A stretch of DNA of 64,000 nt, taken from contig NZ_SRMQ01000004.1 of NCBI RefSeq assembly GCF_004768785.1, positions 62,001 through 126,000 of the forward strand, written 5' to 3'. Under the pieces are notes generated by a model. That model was not told the origin of the DNA. It did not search any database and saw nothing but the letters and a program-made list of their open reading frames with translations. The position numbers were made by a program, and so were the translations under genes. This DNA comes from Caproiciproducens galactitolivorans (GTDB lineage: Bacteria > Bacillota > Clostridia > Oscillospirales > Acutalibacteraceae). Below are positions 1-7,714 of this stretch, piece by piece. How positions within the stretch are numbered: position 1 is the first letter of the stretch; each line of letters starts with the position of its first letter.

Positions 1-21
1 TTGCTCCTTTTCGACGCGATT

Positions 22-49
22 TTGTGGAATTTTATGTAAGAATTATAAC
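22..49 (+). promoter_or_regulatory. candidate promoter of the nitroreductase gene
   Basis: TTGTGG (22-27) and TATAAC (44-49) are separated by 16 bases and lie about 150 bp before the nitroreductase start. The leader in between contains short GC-rich inverted segments that I could not assign to any known riboswitch. This rests on pattern matching only. Confidence 0.35.
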
Positions 50-200
50 ACAAAGATGGAAATTTCGGAACAAGAAATTGAAAAAAAGTCCTTTTTGTTC
101 GGGGATGGAAGCGGAACGGAAATCCGCGGGAACTTCCCAGCTTCGTAGACGGAAACAAGTGGAGGGGCCCTATTTTCAATAAAGTCTGGAGGTAGTTTTA

Positions 201-701
201 ATGAACGCGATTTTAGAGAGAAGAAGTATCCGGAAGTATACGGGCGAAAAAGTTAGCGACGCGTTGGTCGAAGACCTTCTGCGGGCGGCGATGGCCGCTC
301 CCTCTGGCGGGAATGAACAGCCGTGGGAGTTTATTGTTGTGCGGGATAAAGGGATACGGGAGAAAATCACCGAGATTCATCCTTATTCTCAAATGCTTCC
401 CGGCGCGGATTTGGCGATCATCGTTTGCGGGGATGTTTCCAGGGAAAAATATAAGGGCCTTTGGGTGCAGGACTGCGCCGCGGCAACGGAAAACATCCTG
501 ATTACCGCACAGGAAAAGGGCCTTGGGGCGGTATGGCTCGGCGTTTACCCGGAAAAAGACCGGATGGACGGTCTTGAAAAGCTGCTGGGTTTGCCCAACG
601 GTGTTTATCCGTTTTCCATTGTGTCTGTCGGTTACCCAGCCGAGCACAAGGAACCGGCGGACCGCTTCGATAAAGCGAGAATCCACTACAACAAATGGTA
701 A
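201..701 (+). CDS. nitroreductase family protein (FMN-dependent oxidoreductase)
   Basis: This 166-aa protein has the small nitroreductase fold: an N-terminal RRSIRKY segment that in the family contacts FMN phosphate, the PSGGNEQPWEF segment near residue 37, and a C-terminal GLGAVWLGVYP loop around residue 110. Family members reduce nitro groups, quinones or similar acceptors with NAD(P)H using FMN; the substrate here cannot be told. The length is typical of short cytosolic clostridial members. The start is supported by GGAGG about 9 bases upstream. It stands alone between a candidate promoter and an intrinsic terminator, so it is probably monocistronic. Confidence 0.9.
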   Translation: MNAILERRSIRKYTGEKVSDALVEDLLRAAMAAPSGGNEQPWEFIVVRDKGIREKITEIHPYSQMLPGADLAIIVCGDVSREKYKGLWVQDCAAATENILITAQEKGLGAVWLGVYPEKDRMDGLEKLLGLPNGVYPFSIVSVGYPAEHKEPADRFDKARIHYNKW

Positions 702-743
702 TAAAAAACACAAATATACCAGTTGTTGAATTGTAGTTGGTTT

Positions 744-783
744 AAAAGCGCGCAAGCGTTGGAACGGCTTGCGTGCTTTTTTT
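744..783 (+). terminator. intrinsic terminator after nitroreductase
   Basis: The inverted repeat AAAAGC-G-CGCAAGC / GCTTGCG-T-GCTTTT has a short loop and is followed by a T run, about 40 bp after the nitroreductase stop. Confidence 0.9.
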
Positions 784-851
784 ATACACTTTCGCGGTGG
801 ACAATCATCAAACTCCACAAAAAATCATTCTAGAATTTGTCAATCTACGAC

Positions 852-881
852 TTGTAATATAACGTTATAGTATGATATAGT
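852..881 (+). promoter_or_regulatory. candidate promoter of the Amadori-like operon
   Basis: TTGTAA (852-857) and TATAGT (876-881) are spaced by 18 bases. The spacer holds the 13-mer GTTATAGTATGAT (864-876), which recurs on the minus strand at 10194-10206 in the GntR-linked intergenic region, so it could be an operator shared by both loci. Confidence 0.4.
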
Positions 882-918
882 ATGTTACAGTAACAATGAT
901 GAAAGAGCGGTGGATTTT

Positions 919-2475
919 ATGCAAGCTGAAAGAGAAGAGTTCCTTGTATTGCTGTCGAAGAATATTTTTACAGCAGCCGAGGGAAAGCCGTTGGATGGAT
1001 TCCTTGTGGTCAAGGGAAACCGCATTTGTGCAGTCGGTCCCCGCAGTAAAGCGGAAAGCTGGGTCAAACAGGCCAAGCGTGTGATCGACGTTGGCAAGCG
1101 GGTGGTCACTCCGGGCTTTGTGGACAACCATACCTTTTTTTCGGGTTATGTCCTGCGCAGCATAGGAGTCGATTTTACCGGAATCCGCTCCGATGTGGAA
1201 GGAATCGCCGCGATTAAGGAATATCGGAAAACCCGCCCGGCCGACAAACCGGTTTTCGGGCATTGCTGGGAAGCAGAGGGCTTCCAGTACAGCGGGGAGG
1301 ATCTGCTCAGTAAGGAATTCCCGGATCTTCCGGTTGTGATCTTTACGTTTGACCGCGACACCTGCTGGATGAATCAGGCGGCGCGCGACAAATACGGCTT
1401 TACGCCGGAAGAATGCTACGCCGAAAAGCTCTACCGCATGATGCCCGAATATTTAACCGAGGAGGGCATCGAGCAGAAGTATCTGGACTACATCCAAATG
1501 CTGAACGAACGCGGCGTTACTACCATCAAGGAAATGAGCTTCGACACGTACTACGGCTTTACCGATGTGATGGAACGGCTGGAAAAGGATGACCGCCTGA
1601 ATATGCGCGTCGCCTTTATGTCGCAGCCGGTCGGCGAAGGCATCAACATTGCCTACGGCGAAGCGATGCGTGAAAAATTCAAGGGGGATTTTGTCCGCTT
1701 TGAAGGGTTTAACCGCATGACCGACCGCGGGATCGCCCGCTTTTTGGGCGAGCTGATTGAGCCGTACGCCTCCAAGCCGGACACAACCTGCCTTGTGCCG
1801 GTGGAATGGGAACTGATTGAGAAGGAAACGCTGGAAGCGGACCGGCACGGTTTCCGTTTCTCCCTGCACTGCCAGGGCGACGGGGCTGTGCGGCATACGG
1901 TCGATCTGTATGAGAAATGCGAAAAGGTAAACGGCAGGCTCAAAAACCGTCACGCCATTACCGACCTGGAATACACCCATCCCGCCGATTTGGAGCGCAT
2001 GGGCAGGCTGGGCGTGATTGCGGAGGTTTACCCGCAGATTCAGTCGCTGGATAAGAAGCAGGATATTATGGATATGATTGAGACCCAGCTTGGCGGGGAC
2101 CGCGGCAAAAACTACTGGAACCGCCGCAAAATGTGGGACAGCGGCGTATGCGTAACCTGCGGCACAGACCTGCCGCTGCTGATTCCCGATATTCCGGAAT
2201 CCATTTACTGCGCGGTCGGCGGGTACTTCAAGGATGGCGAAAGCTTCAACCGCCAGAATATGCTCACCGTTACCGAGCTTCTTACGGCGTGGACAAGGAA
2301 CGGGCAGTACAATTGCTACAATGAGGACCGGCTCGGCACGCTGGAAGCCGGGAAGCTGGCGGATATTGCCGTTCTGGACGCGGATGTTTTCCACACCCCT
2401 GTTGAAAAGTTACGAGATGTGAAGGTTTGCCTTACGATTTCGGACGGACGCATTGTACACAATACATTAAGGTAA
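919..2475 (+). CDS. amidohydrolase family protein (YtcJ-like, Amidohydrolase_3)
   Basis: The 518-aa product has the N-terminal beta-sandwich segment, a PGFVDN entry to the TIM barrel near residue 70, HCQGD near residue 310, an acidic TCGTDLP segment late in the barrel, and the C-terminal GTLEAGKLADIAVLD motif typical of this family, whose members hydrolyse amide or related C-N bonds. The normal metal-binding HxH reads H-T-F, so the second histidine is missing and metal binding may differ. GTG at 910 is also possible; ATG at 919 is preferred because GCGGTGG lies about 6 bases upstream. It is first in an operon with two epimerases and FrlB/FrlD-like genes, so it may release or trim an amide-linked substrate (inference). 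Confidence 0.8.
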   Translation: MQAEREEFLVLLSKNIFTAAEGKPLDGFLVVKGNRICAVGPRSKAESWVKQAKRVIDVGKRVVTPGFVDNHTFFSGYVLRSIGVDFTGIRSDVEGIAAIKEYRKTRPADKPVFGHCWEAEGFQYSGEDLLSKEFPDLPVVIFTFDRDTCWMNQAARDKYGFTPEECYAEKLYRMMPEYLTEEGIEQKYLDYIQMLNERGVTTIKEMSFDTYYGFTDVMERLEKDDRLNMRVAFMSQPVGEGINIAYGEAMREKFKGDFVRFEGFNRMTDRGIARFLGELIEPYASKPDTTCLVPVEWELIEKETLEADRHGFRFSLHCQGDGAVRHTVDLYEKCEKVNGRLKNRHAITDLEYTHPADLERMGRLGVIAEVYPQIQSLDKKQDIMDMIETQLGGDRGKNYWNRRKMWDSGVCVTCGTDLPLLIPDIPESIYCAVGGYFKDGESFNRQNMLTVTELLTAWTRNGQYNCYNEDRLGTLEAGKLADIAVLDADVFHTPVEKLRDVKVCLTISDGRIVHNTLR

Positions 2476-2487
2476 GGGGGATTTGTC

Positions 2488-3324
2488 GTGGCTCATTTAA
2501 GGCGGGAACAGGTAGCGGGCAAGAATACCCATTATGTCTATTATTCGCTGGACTATTTCCTCGACGCGCAGCAGCGGGCGGGCTTTAAAACCATTGAACT
2601 GCTGGGCGCCGCGCCGCATTTTTTAATTGACTACACCGGGTTTCAGGACACCGCCGAGGTACGTGAAAAATTGGAGAGCCGCGGCATGAAAATCGGCATT
2701 TTTACCCCGGAATGCGCGGCGTACCATTATCTTTTGTGCTCGCCTGACCCGGACTTCCACAAAAGGAGCATGCAGTACTTTCAGCAGGGCATAAAGGCCG
2801 CAGGGATGCTTGGGGCGAAAATTATGCTTATGAACTGCATTGGCGGCACCTGGGACGAAGCCCCCGGCGCCACCTACGAGCGCGCGGTGAAAAGCTTGAA
2901 GGAGCTTGGCCCGGTGGCTGCAGAAAACAATGTGACGATTGCGGTAGAAACGGTTTGCCCGGAGGAATCGAAAATCATTACAACGCTTCCGGAACTGGAG
3001 CGGCTTTATAAAGATGTGGGCCACCCCAATGTAAAAATTGCGCTGGATACGGTTGCCATGGGGGTTGCGGGGGAAACGCCCCGCCAGTGGTTTGAAACCT
3101 TCGGCAAAGAGATCGTGCACTGCCATTTTGTTGACGGGAGGCCGTACGGTCACCTTGTCTGGGGCGACGGTCTTTACCCGATGGATCGCTACATTCAGGT
3201 GCTGAACGATTTTGGCTATGAGGGGTACCTCGGGCAGGAAATAACCGACGGGCAGTATTTTGCGGATCCTGCGTCGGCAGATTTGCGGAATTTCAAGGCT
3301 TTTGAACCGTATTTTATCGATTGA
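2488..3324 (+). CDS. sugar phosphate isomerase/epimerase family protein, FrlC-like
   Basis: This 278-aa TIM-barrel protein belongs to the AP-endonuclease-2/xylose-isomerase-like family. Candidate metal ligands in the family order Glu-Asp-His-Glu are visible: VETVCPEES (about 150), ALDTVAMG (about 190), HCHFVDG (about 210) and GQEITDG (about 250). Members include fructoselysine 3-epimerase (FrlC) and ketose 3-epimerases. It starts with GTG 12 bases after the amidohydrolase stop, preceded by AAGGGGG. A close paralogue follows directly. FrlB- and FrlD-like neighbours suggest epimerisation of a glycated amine; the exact substrate is unknown. Confidence 0.82.
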   Translation: MAHLRREQVAGKNTHYVYYSLDYFLDAQQRAGFKTIELLGAAPHFLIDYTGFQDTAEVREKLESRGMKIGIFTPECAAYHYLLCSPDPDFHKRSMQYFQQGIKAAGMLGAKIMLMNCIGGTWDEAPGATYERAVKSLKELGPVAAENNVTIAVETVCPEESKIITTLPELERLYKDVGHPNVKIALDTVAMGVAGETPRQWFETFGKEIVHCHFVDGRPYGHLVWGDGLYPMDRYIQVLNDFGYEGYLGQEITDGQYFADPASADLRNFKAFEPYFID

Positions 3325-3341
3325 AAAGGGGGAGGACCGGT

Positions 3342-4175
3342 TTGGCAACGATTCGGCGTGAACAGGTAGCAGGTATGAATATCCACTATATTCATTATTC
3401 TTTGGATTATTTTCTTGATGCGCAGCAGCGCGCCGGCTTCAAAACCATTGAGCTTTGGTGCGCCGCGCCGCATTTCTGGCTGGATCATATGACGTACTCC
3501 GACACAAAAGCGGTCGGCAGAAAGATAAAAGATCGCGGTCTGAGCGTACAGGTGCTCACCCCGGAAAACTGTACCTATCCCTATCAGTTTGCTGCCAAGG
3601 AGCCTGCCCACAGGGAGCGCAGCTTTGGCTATTTTGCAAACGGAATCCGCGCGGCCGCGGAATTGGGGTGCCGGTTTATGGAGGTAAACTCCGGTTGGGG
3701 CTATTGGAACGAGGAAAAGGAAGAGGCGTGGAAGCGCTCGCGGGAAATGCTGTGCCGCCTGGCGGACGTCGCCGGCCGGGAGGGTGTTACGCTGGTCATG
3801 GAATCCCTTCGCCCCGAGGAATCCCAGCTTGTAATTAATTTGGAAAGCGCGAAGCGGATGTTCGACGAGGTAAACCACCCGAACTTTAAAGTGATGGTGG
3901 ATACCTGCGCCATGGGGGTTGCGGGCGAAACGTTGGAGGACTGGTTTCAGGTGTTTGGGGACAACATTCAGCATATGCATTTTGTCGACGGCGAGCCGTA
4001 CGGACACCTTGTCTGGGGCGACGGGAAGCACCACCTCGGCAAGTTTATCCAGACCCTGAACGATTACCATTATGAGTGCTATCTTGGGCAGGAAATTACG
4101 GACAGCCGTTATTTTGCGGACCCCGCCGCGCATGATCTGCGCAATATGCACAACTTTGAAAGATACATGGATTGA
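3342..4175 (+). CDS. sugar phosphate isomerase/epimerase family protein, second FrlC-like paralogue
   Basis: This 277-aa protein is clearly related to the preceding one (shared REQVAG start region, SLDYFLDAQQRAGFKTIEL segment and HFVDG, GHLVWGDG and GQEITD motifs). Candidate metal ligands are MESLRPEES, MVDTCAMG, HMHFVDG and GQEITDS. TTG at 3342 is chosen because GGGGGAGG sits 5-10 bases upstream and the resulting N terminus (LATIRREQVAG) aligns with its neighbour; the open frame extends to 3321, overlapping the previous stop. Two divergent copies in tandem suggest two related substrates or a heteromer (inference). Confidence 0.82.
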   Translation: MATIRREQVAGMNIHYIHYSLDYFLDAQQRAGFKTIELWCAAPHFWLDHMTYSDTKAVGRKIKDRGLSVQVLTPENCTYPYQFAAKEPAHRERSFGYFANGIRAAAELGCRFMEVNSGWGYWNEEKEEAWKRSREMLCRLADVAGREGVTLVMESLRPEESQLVINLESAKRMFDEVNHPNFKVMVDTCAMGVAGETLEDWFQVFGDNIQHMHFVDGEPYGHLVWGDGKHHLGKFIQTLNDYHYECYLGQEITDSRYFADPAAHDLRNMHNFERYMD

Positions 4176-4211
4176 TTCGAATTCTATATTAATACTATTG
4201 GAGGAAATGAA

Positions 4212-5180
4212 ATGAACGCAAAAAATGTTATTGCAGATGTGTTAAAGGAGAAAGGCCGGATTAAGCAGGTGTACTGGGTAGCCTGCGGCGGCTCCTTAAT
4301 CGATTTGTATCCGGCGCATTTTATGTTGAACGCGGAGTCCGAAACCGTGGAGTCCGGCTGGTACACCAGCAAGGAGTTCCTGGTTCTCCCCCCGAAAAAG
4401 CTCAGCAAAGACAGCCTTGTTGTCGCCTGCTCGCATTCGGGCAATACGAAGGAAACCGTGGAGGCCGCCGTTTTGGCAAAAGAGCGCGGCGCGGCGGTGA
4501 TCACCCTGACCGATAAGGCCGGTTCCGCCTGCGACAGGCCCGATTTTATCTCCTGGGTGTATCCGTGGGGCGAAGGCGTTTCCGTAAGCGAAACCCCCGG
4601 CTGCATTTCACTTGCATTGGCAAGCGAGCTGCTCGCCGCGCAGGAGGGCTTCGCGAAGGAGGATAAGGTAGCGGACGCGATTTCGAAGATGGACGAAATC
4701 ATCAAGGGCGCTGTCGCCAAGGTGAACAGCGGAATGACGCAGGAATTTGCGGAAAAATACGGCGAGGAGCCTTTCTTCTATATCCTGGGCAGCGGTGCCG
4801 CTTTTTCACAGACCTATGGCTTTTCCATCTGCTCCCTTATGGAAATGCAGTGGAAGAACTGTGCGTACCTGCACTCCGGGGAATACTTCCATGGCCCGTT
4901 TGAGTGTACGGAAAACGGCGTGTTCTATTTCCTGCAAAAGTCAGCCGGAAAATGCCGCGTAATGGATCAGCGCGCCGAGGACTTCCTGAAAACCCATACG
5001 GACAAGCTGATGGTTCTGGATGCGCTGGAACTAGGTATGGACAAAATCAACCCGGAGGTGGTAGATTACTTCAACCCGATTCTGTTCTACGCGATGAACT
5101 GCGAATTCCGCGAGGCTTTGGCGAAGAAACACAACCATCCGGTGGACACCCGCCGCTACATGGGGATTGTGGCTTACTGA
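4212..5180 (+). CDS. SIS-domain protein, FrlB-like (fructosamine 6-phosphate deglycase family)
   Basis: The 322-aa double-SIS protein has VACGGSLIDLYPA near the N terminus, the sugar-phosphate-binding ACSHSGNTKETVEA segment (about 78), and the C-terminal GEYFHGPFE and DTRRYMGIVAY blocks that closely match FrlB of Escherichia coli. FrlB cleaves fructoselysine 6-phosphate to glucose 6-phosphate and lysine; relatives act on other phosphorylated Amadori products. A strong GGAGGAAATGAA precedes the start. The PfkB kinase expected to supply the phosphorylated substrate follows 86 bp downstream. Assignment to the family is firm, while the amino-acid moiety of the substrate is not readable. Confidence 0.85.
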   Translation: MNAKNVIADVLKEKGRIKQVYWVACGGSLIDLYPAHFMLNAESETVESGWYTSKEFLVLPPKKLSKDSLVVACSHSGNTKETVEAAVLAKERGAAVITLTDKAGSACDRPDFISWVYPWGEGVSVSETPGCISLALASELLAAQEGFAKEDKVADAISKMDEIIKGAVAKVNSGMTQEFAEKYGEEPFFYILGSGAAFSQTYGFSICSLMEMQWKNCAYLHSGEYFHGPFECTENGVFYFLQKSAGKCRVMDQRAEDFLKTHTDKLMVLDALELGMDKINPEVVDYFNPILFYAMNCEFREALAKKHNHPVDTRRYMGIVAY

Positions 5181-5266
5181 TTTTAAAGAATCTGCCCGGG
5201 ATTTGCCGCGCGAAATCCACAGGGCATTCCATAAACTATTAGACGCGCGGAGAAAAGGTGGTAAAA

Positions 5267-6127
5267 ATGGCGGAATATAATGTTAAGGTTCTTGGCTTCG
5301 GCGACAATGTCGTCGATAAATATGAGCATATCAAAACGATGTACCCCGGCGGAAACGCCGTAAACTTTGCGGTTTACGCAAAAATGTTCGGCGCCCGGCG
5401 CAGTGCGTATATGGGCTATTTCGGCGACGACAAGGAAGCGGAGCATGTGATCGAATCCCTTCGGCAGGAGGGAATCGAAACGGTGAAATGCAAACAGCTT
5501 GTCGGTGAAAACGGCTGTGCCCGCGTTACCGTTATCAACAATGACCGCGTGTTCTTAGGTTCCAACGAGGGCGGTATCCGTGGAGAAACGCTGTATGTGC
5601 TCGACCGCTTCGACCTGGAATACATCCGGGGGTTCGACTTGGTGCACAGCGGAAATTACTGCTTCACCGAGCGTCAGCTCCATAAAATTAAAGAGGCGGG
5701 GGTTCCGCTCTCCTTCGATTTTTCGGATGACTCTACGCCGGAATACTATGCGCAGGTTGCCCCGTTGGTGGATTATGCGTTCATGTCCTGCAGCGAAATG
5801 TCTGAGGAAGCCATTCAGGAGCATTTGAAAAAGGTGACCGGCTACGGCGTGAAAATCGCGGTTGCCAGCCGCGGCTCCGAAGGCTGTATTGCATACGACG
5901 GAAGCCGCTTCTATGTGCAGCGTGCCATTCCCGTAGAGAAAATGGTTGACACAATGGGCGCGGGCGACAGCCTGCTCACCTCCTTCCTTGTCAGCTATAT
6001 GGAAAAGGTGAAAGAGGGAAAAGCAGGCCAAGATGCGATCGCGGAGTGCCTTGAAAAAGCCGCCGGATTTGCTTCCAAGGTTTGCGGCATGGCCGGAGCA
6101 TGGGGCCATGGGAAAAAATACGAATAA
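5267..6127 (+). CDS. PfkB-family carbohydrate kinase, FrlD-like
   Basis: This 286-aa kinase has the ribokinase/PfkB signatures: GFGDNVVDKY at the N terminus, GGNAVNFAVYAK (about 25), DFSDD in mid-protein, and the DTMGAGDSLLTSFL anion-hole motif with catalytic Asp near residue 230. The pattern is close to E. coli FrlD, which phosphorylates fructoselysine at O6. ATG at 5267 is preferred over GTG at 5258 because AGGTGG lies about 5 bases upstream. As last gene of the operon it should make the substrate of the upstream FrlB-like deglycase. An intrinsic terminator follows about 50 bp downstream. Confidence 0.85.
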   Translation: MAEYNVKVLGFGDNVVDKYEHIKTMYPGGNAVNFAVYAKMFGARRSAYMGYFGDDKEAEHVIESLRQEGIETVKCKQLVGENGCARVTVINNDRVFLGSNEGGIRGETLYVLDRFDLEYIRGFDLVHSGNYCFTERQLHKIKEAGVPLSFDFSDDSTPEYYAQVAPLVDYAFMSCSEMSEEAIQEHLKKVTGYGVKIAVASRGSEGCIAYDGSRFYVQRAIPVEKMVDTMGAGDSLLTSFLVSYMEKVKEGKAGQDAIAECLEKAAGFASKVCGMAGAWGHGKKYE

Positions 6128-6178
6128 ACCGCAAGAAAGACGAAATTGGCTTGCCAGTTTTAAGGAAGATGCAGAGAG

Positions 6179-6213
6179 GGCCGGCATCCTGTCCAAAAGG
6201 ATGCCGGCCTTTG
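6179..6213 (+). terminator. intrinsic terminator of the frl-like operon
   Basis: A perfect 11-bp stem GGCCGGCATCC / GGATGCCGGCC with a 9-base loop is followed by TTT, shortly after the FrlD-like stop codon. Confidence 0.85.
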
Positions 6214-6335
6214 TGCGGGCAAAAAATTCTGACGGTGTGCCTTGCGGGTTCGAAAAGAGCCCGGCAAGGGAATAAATTTTACAAAGAGTATAGAAGCTGT
6301 CGCACTTTGCAAATAGCAAAATAGAAAGCTCACAA

Positions 6336-6370
6336 AAGGATCCCCCGGCACAAGTTGCCGGGGGACTTTT
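6336..6370 (-). terminator. intrinsic terminator of the btpA-like operon
   Basis: The stem TCCCCCGGCA / TGCCGGGGGA (6341-6365) is flanked by A- and T-rich tracts on both sides, so it can act in either direction. It lies just after the last gene of the minus-strand operon and backs up the frl-like terminator. Confidence 0.8.
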
Positions 6371-6402
6371 GCGAATGGAGGAAATCTTCCGTGTTTTCTG
6401 TT

Positions 6403-6888
6403 TTATACCTTGTGGGGCGTGTTAAATTTATACTCGGAAAGAGTCTGGACGCGCTTTCCGTCCGCCTGGAATTTTTCCAGCATTTTTTGTTTCAGCAGAG
6501 CGCTTGCCGTTTCTTCGCGGTCTTCGCCCCAGTCGAGGATGCGGGGGATTTCTTTCTTACTAAAAAAACGCTGCATGAATTTGCGCGCCAGAACCAGCAG
6601 AATCCGAACGAGGGCTGTGGCCGCAACCACGAAGGAAAGGATTCCCCAGATGTTGGAAAATCCATTTTGGGCTACCTTAAACCAGAGCAGCTCCAAAAAA
6701 AGATACAGGCCCAGCCCGGAAAAATCACCGCTCAGTTTTTTATTGACACAGCCCGCACAAACATAATTGCTGTAAAGGCAGTCGTCGAATACCAAGCGTC
6801 CGGTGTCCGGCTGTTCGGCGCAGGGGGTTCCCACATGGATTTTTCCTTTGTTTTCGGTTTCTTTTCCGCAAATTACGCAATATCCCAT
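6403..6888 (-). CDS. zinc-ribbon membrane protein of unknown function
   Basis: I do not recognise this 161-aa protein. It starts with a CVICG pair, has a second CAGC pair near residue 45 (likely a zinc ribbon), then two hydrophobic stretches (about 57-75 and 83-103), and a charged C-terminal tail. It begins 2 bases after the stop of the HAD phosphatase with GAGG upstream, so it is translationally linked to that operon. It may be a small membrane-anchored sensor or quality-control protein, but nothing in the sequence fixes a role. Confidence 0.65.
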   Translation of the reverse strand: MGYCVICGKETENKGKIHVGTPCAEQPDTGRLVFDDCLYSNYVCAGCVNKKLSGDFSGLGLYLFLELLWFKVAQNGFSNIWGILSFVVAATALVRILLVLARKFMQRFFSKKEIPRILDWGEDREETASALLKQKMLEKFQADGKRVQTLSEYKFNTPHKV

Positions 6889-6890
6889 TT

Positions 6891-7703
6891 TTATACCTCA
6901 TCGTTCTTTTTCGGTGGAAGTTCCTCAATGAAACGGAGATGTACAAGCGCATGGTAAACGCCTTCCTCCCGGATGGTTCCGGTCACCATGGCGGCAATAT
7001 CCGCAAGCGCCCGCGGGGCGTTTCCCATGGCGACGGCGATTCCTACGTTTTGGAACATGGCGCAGTCGTTCAGGCTGTCCCCGAAGGCGACCGCGTTCTT
7101 GGGCTGCGCGTGGTAATGCTCGAGAACCCGCGCAATGGCGGAGCCCTTGTCGCGCCCCTTGCGGACGCATTCGCAGAAAGTTCCGTTTTCATTGGGATAA
7201 AGGTCGTAATACCGTTCCAGAAAGCCTTTTATGGGGTCCAACTCTGCGGCGCTTGCCACATGCAGGGTGAATTTTTCAATATCCTGCGTGGTTTCCAGTT
7301 GCTCCATACGGCAGATGGCTGGCAAGGGGTTTTCCCAGCACAGCGGAACCCCGCCTTTTACAATATACATCTGATCCGTACCTTCCAAAACGCCGGAGAT
7401 GTTGTGCGAAAGCATTCTGGATACCGTTTCCCGAAGCAGAATAGGGGGAATGGAGCGTTGGAACAGGGTTTTCTCTTTCAGGGTAATATTGGCGCCGGCG
7501 CCGGAAATAATCCCGTGAAAACCGATCGATGTAATCGCGGGATACACGTCGCACAGGGTGCGCCCGGTGCAGACAAAGATGCGGTGCCCCTGAAGGCGAA
7601 GCTGCCGCAGGGCATATTTGGTCATGATCGAGGGGGCGCGGTCGTTTTCCGCGATAGTGCCGTCAATATCAAAGAAGAAATATTTTTTCGGAATCGGTAT
7701 CAC
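6891..7703 (-). CDS. Cof-type HAD-IIB family hydrolase
   Basis: This 270-aa phosphatase shows HAD motif I FFDIDGTIAEN at the N terminus, motif II in the VCTGRT segment, a Cof-type cap domain in the middle, and motif IV FGDSLNDCAMF near residue 218. Such enzymes dephosphorylate sugar phosphates or related metabolites in the cytosol. The GTG start is assigned because no ATG precedes motif I; AAGGA is very close to it, so the exact start is uncertain. It lies 11 bases after the FGGY kinase stop in one operon, suggesting it removes a phosphate from an intermediate or overflow product of that pathway (inference). Confidence 0.85.
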   Translation of the reverse strand: MIPIPKKYFFFDIDGTIAENDRAPSIMTKYALRQLRLQGHRIFVCTGRTLCDVYPAITSIGFHGIISGAGANITLKEKTLFQRSIPPILLRETVSRMLSHNISGVLEGTDQMYIVKGGVPLCWENPLPAICRMEQLETTQDIEKFTLHVASAAELDPIKGFLERYYDLYPNENGTFCECVRKGRDKGSAIARVLEHYHAQPKNAVAFGDSLNDCAMFQNVGIAVAMGNAPRALADIAAMVTGTIREEGVYHALVHLRFIEELPPKKNDEV

Positions 7704-7714
7704 TTCCTTTATCT

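Noticed and set aside
1-200. Riboswitch in the nitroreductase leader
   Set aside because: Some GC-rich inverted segments are present, but they match no riboswitch consensus that I know.
3216-4151. Long minus-strand open frame opposite the second epimerase
   Set aside because: It lies entirely across well-supported genes, lacks a ribosome binding site and family motifs, and arises from codon bias.
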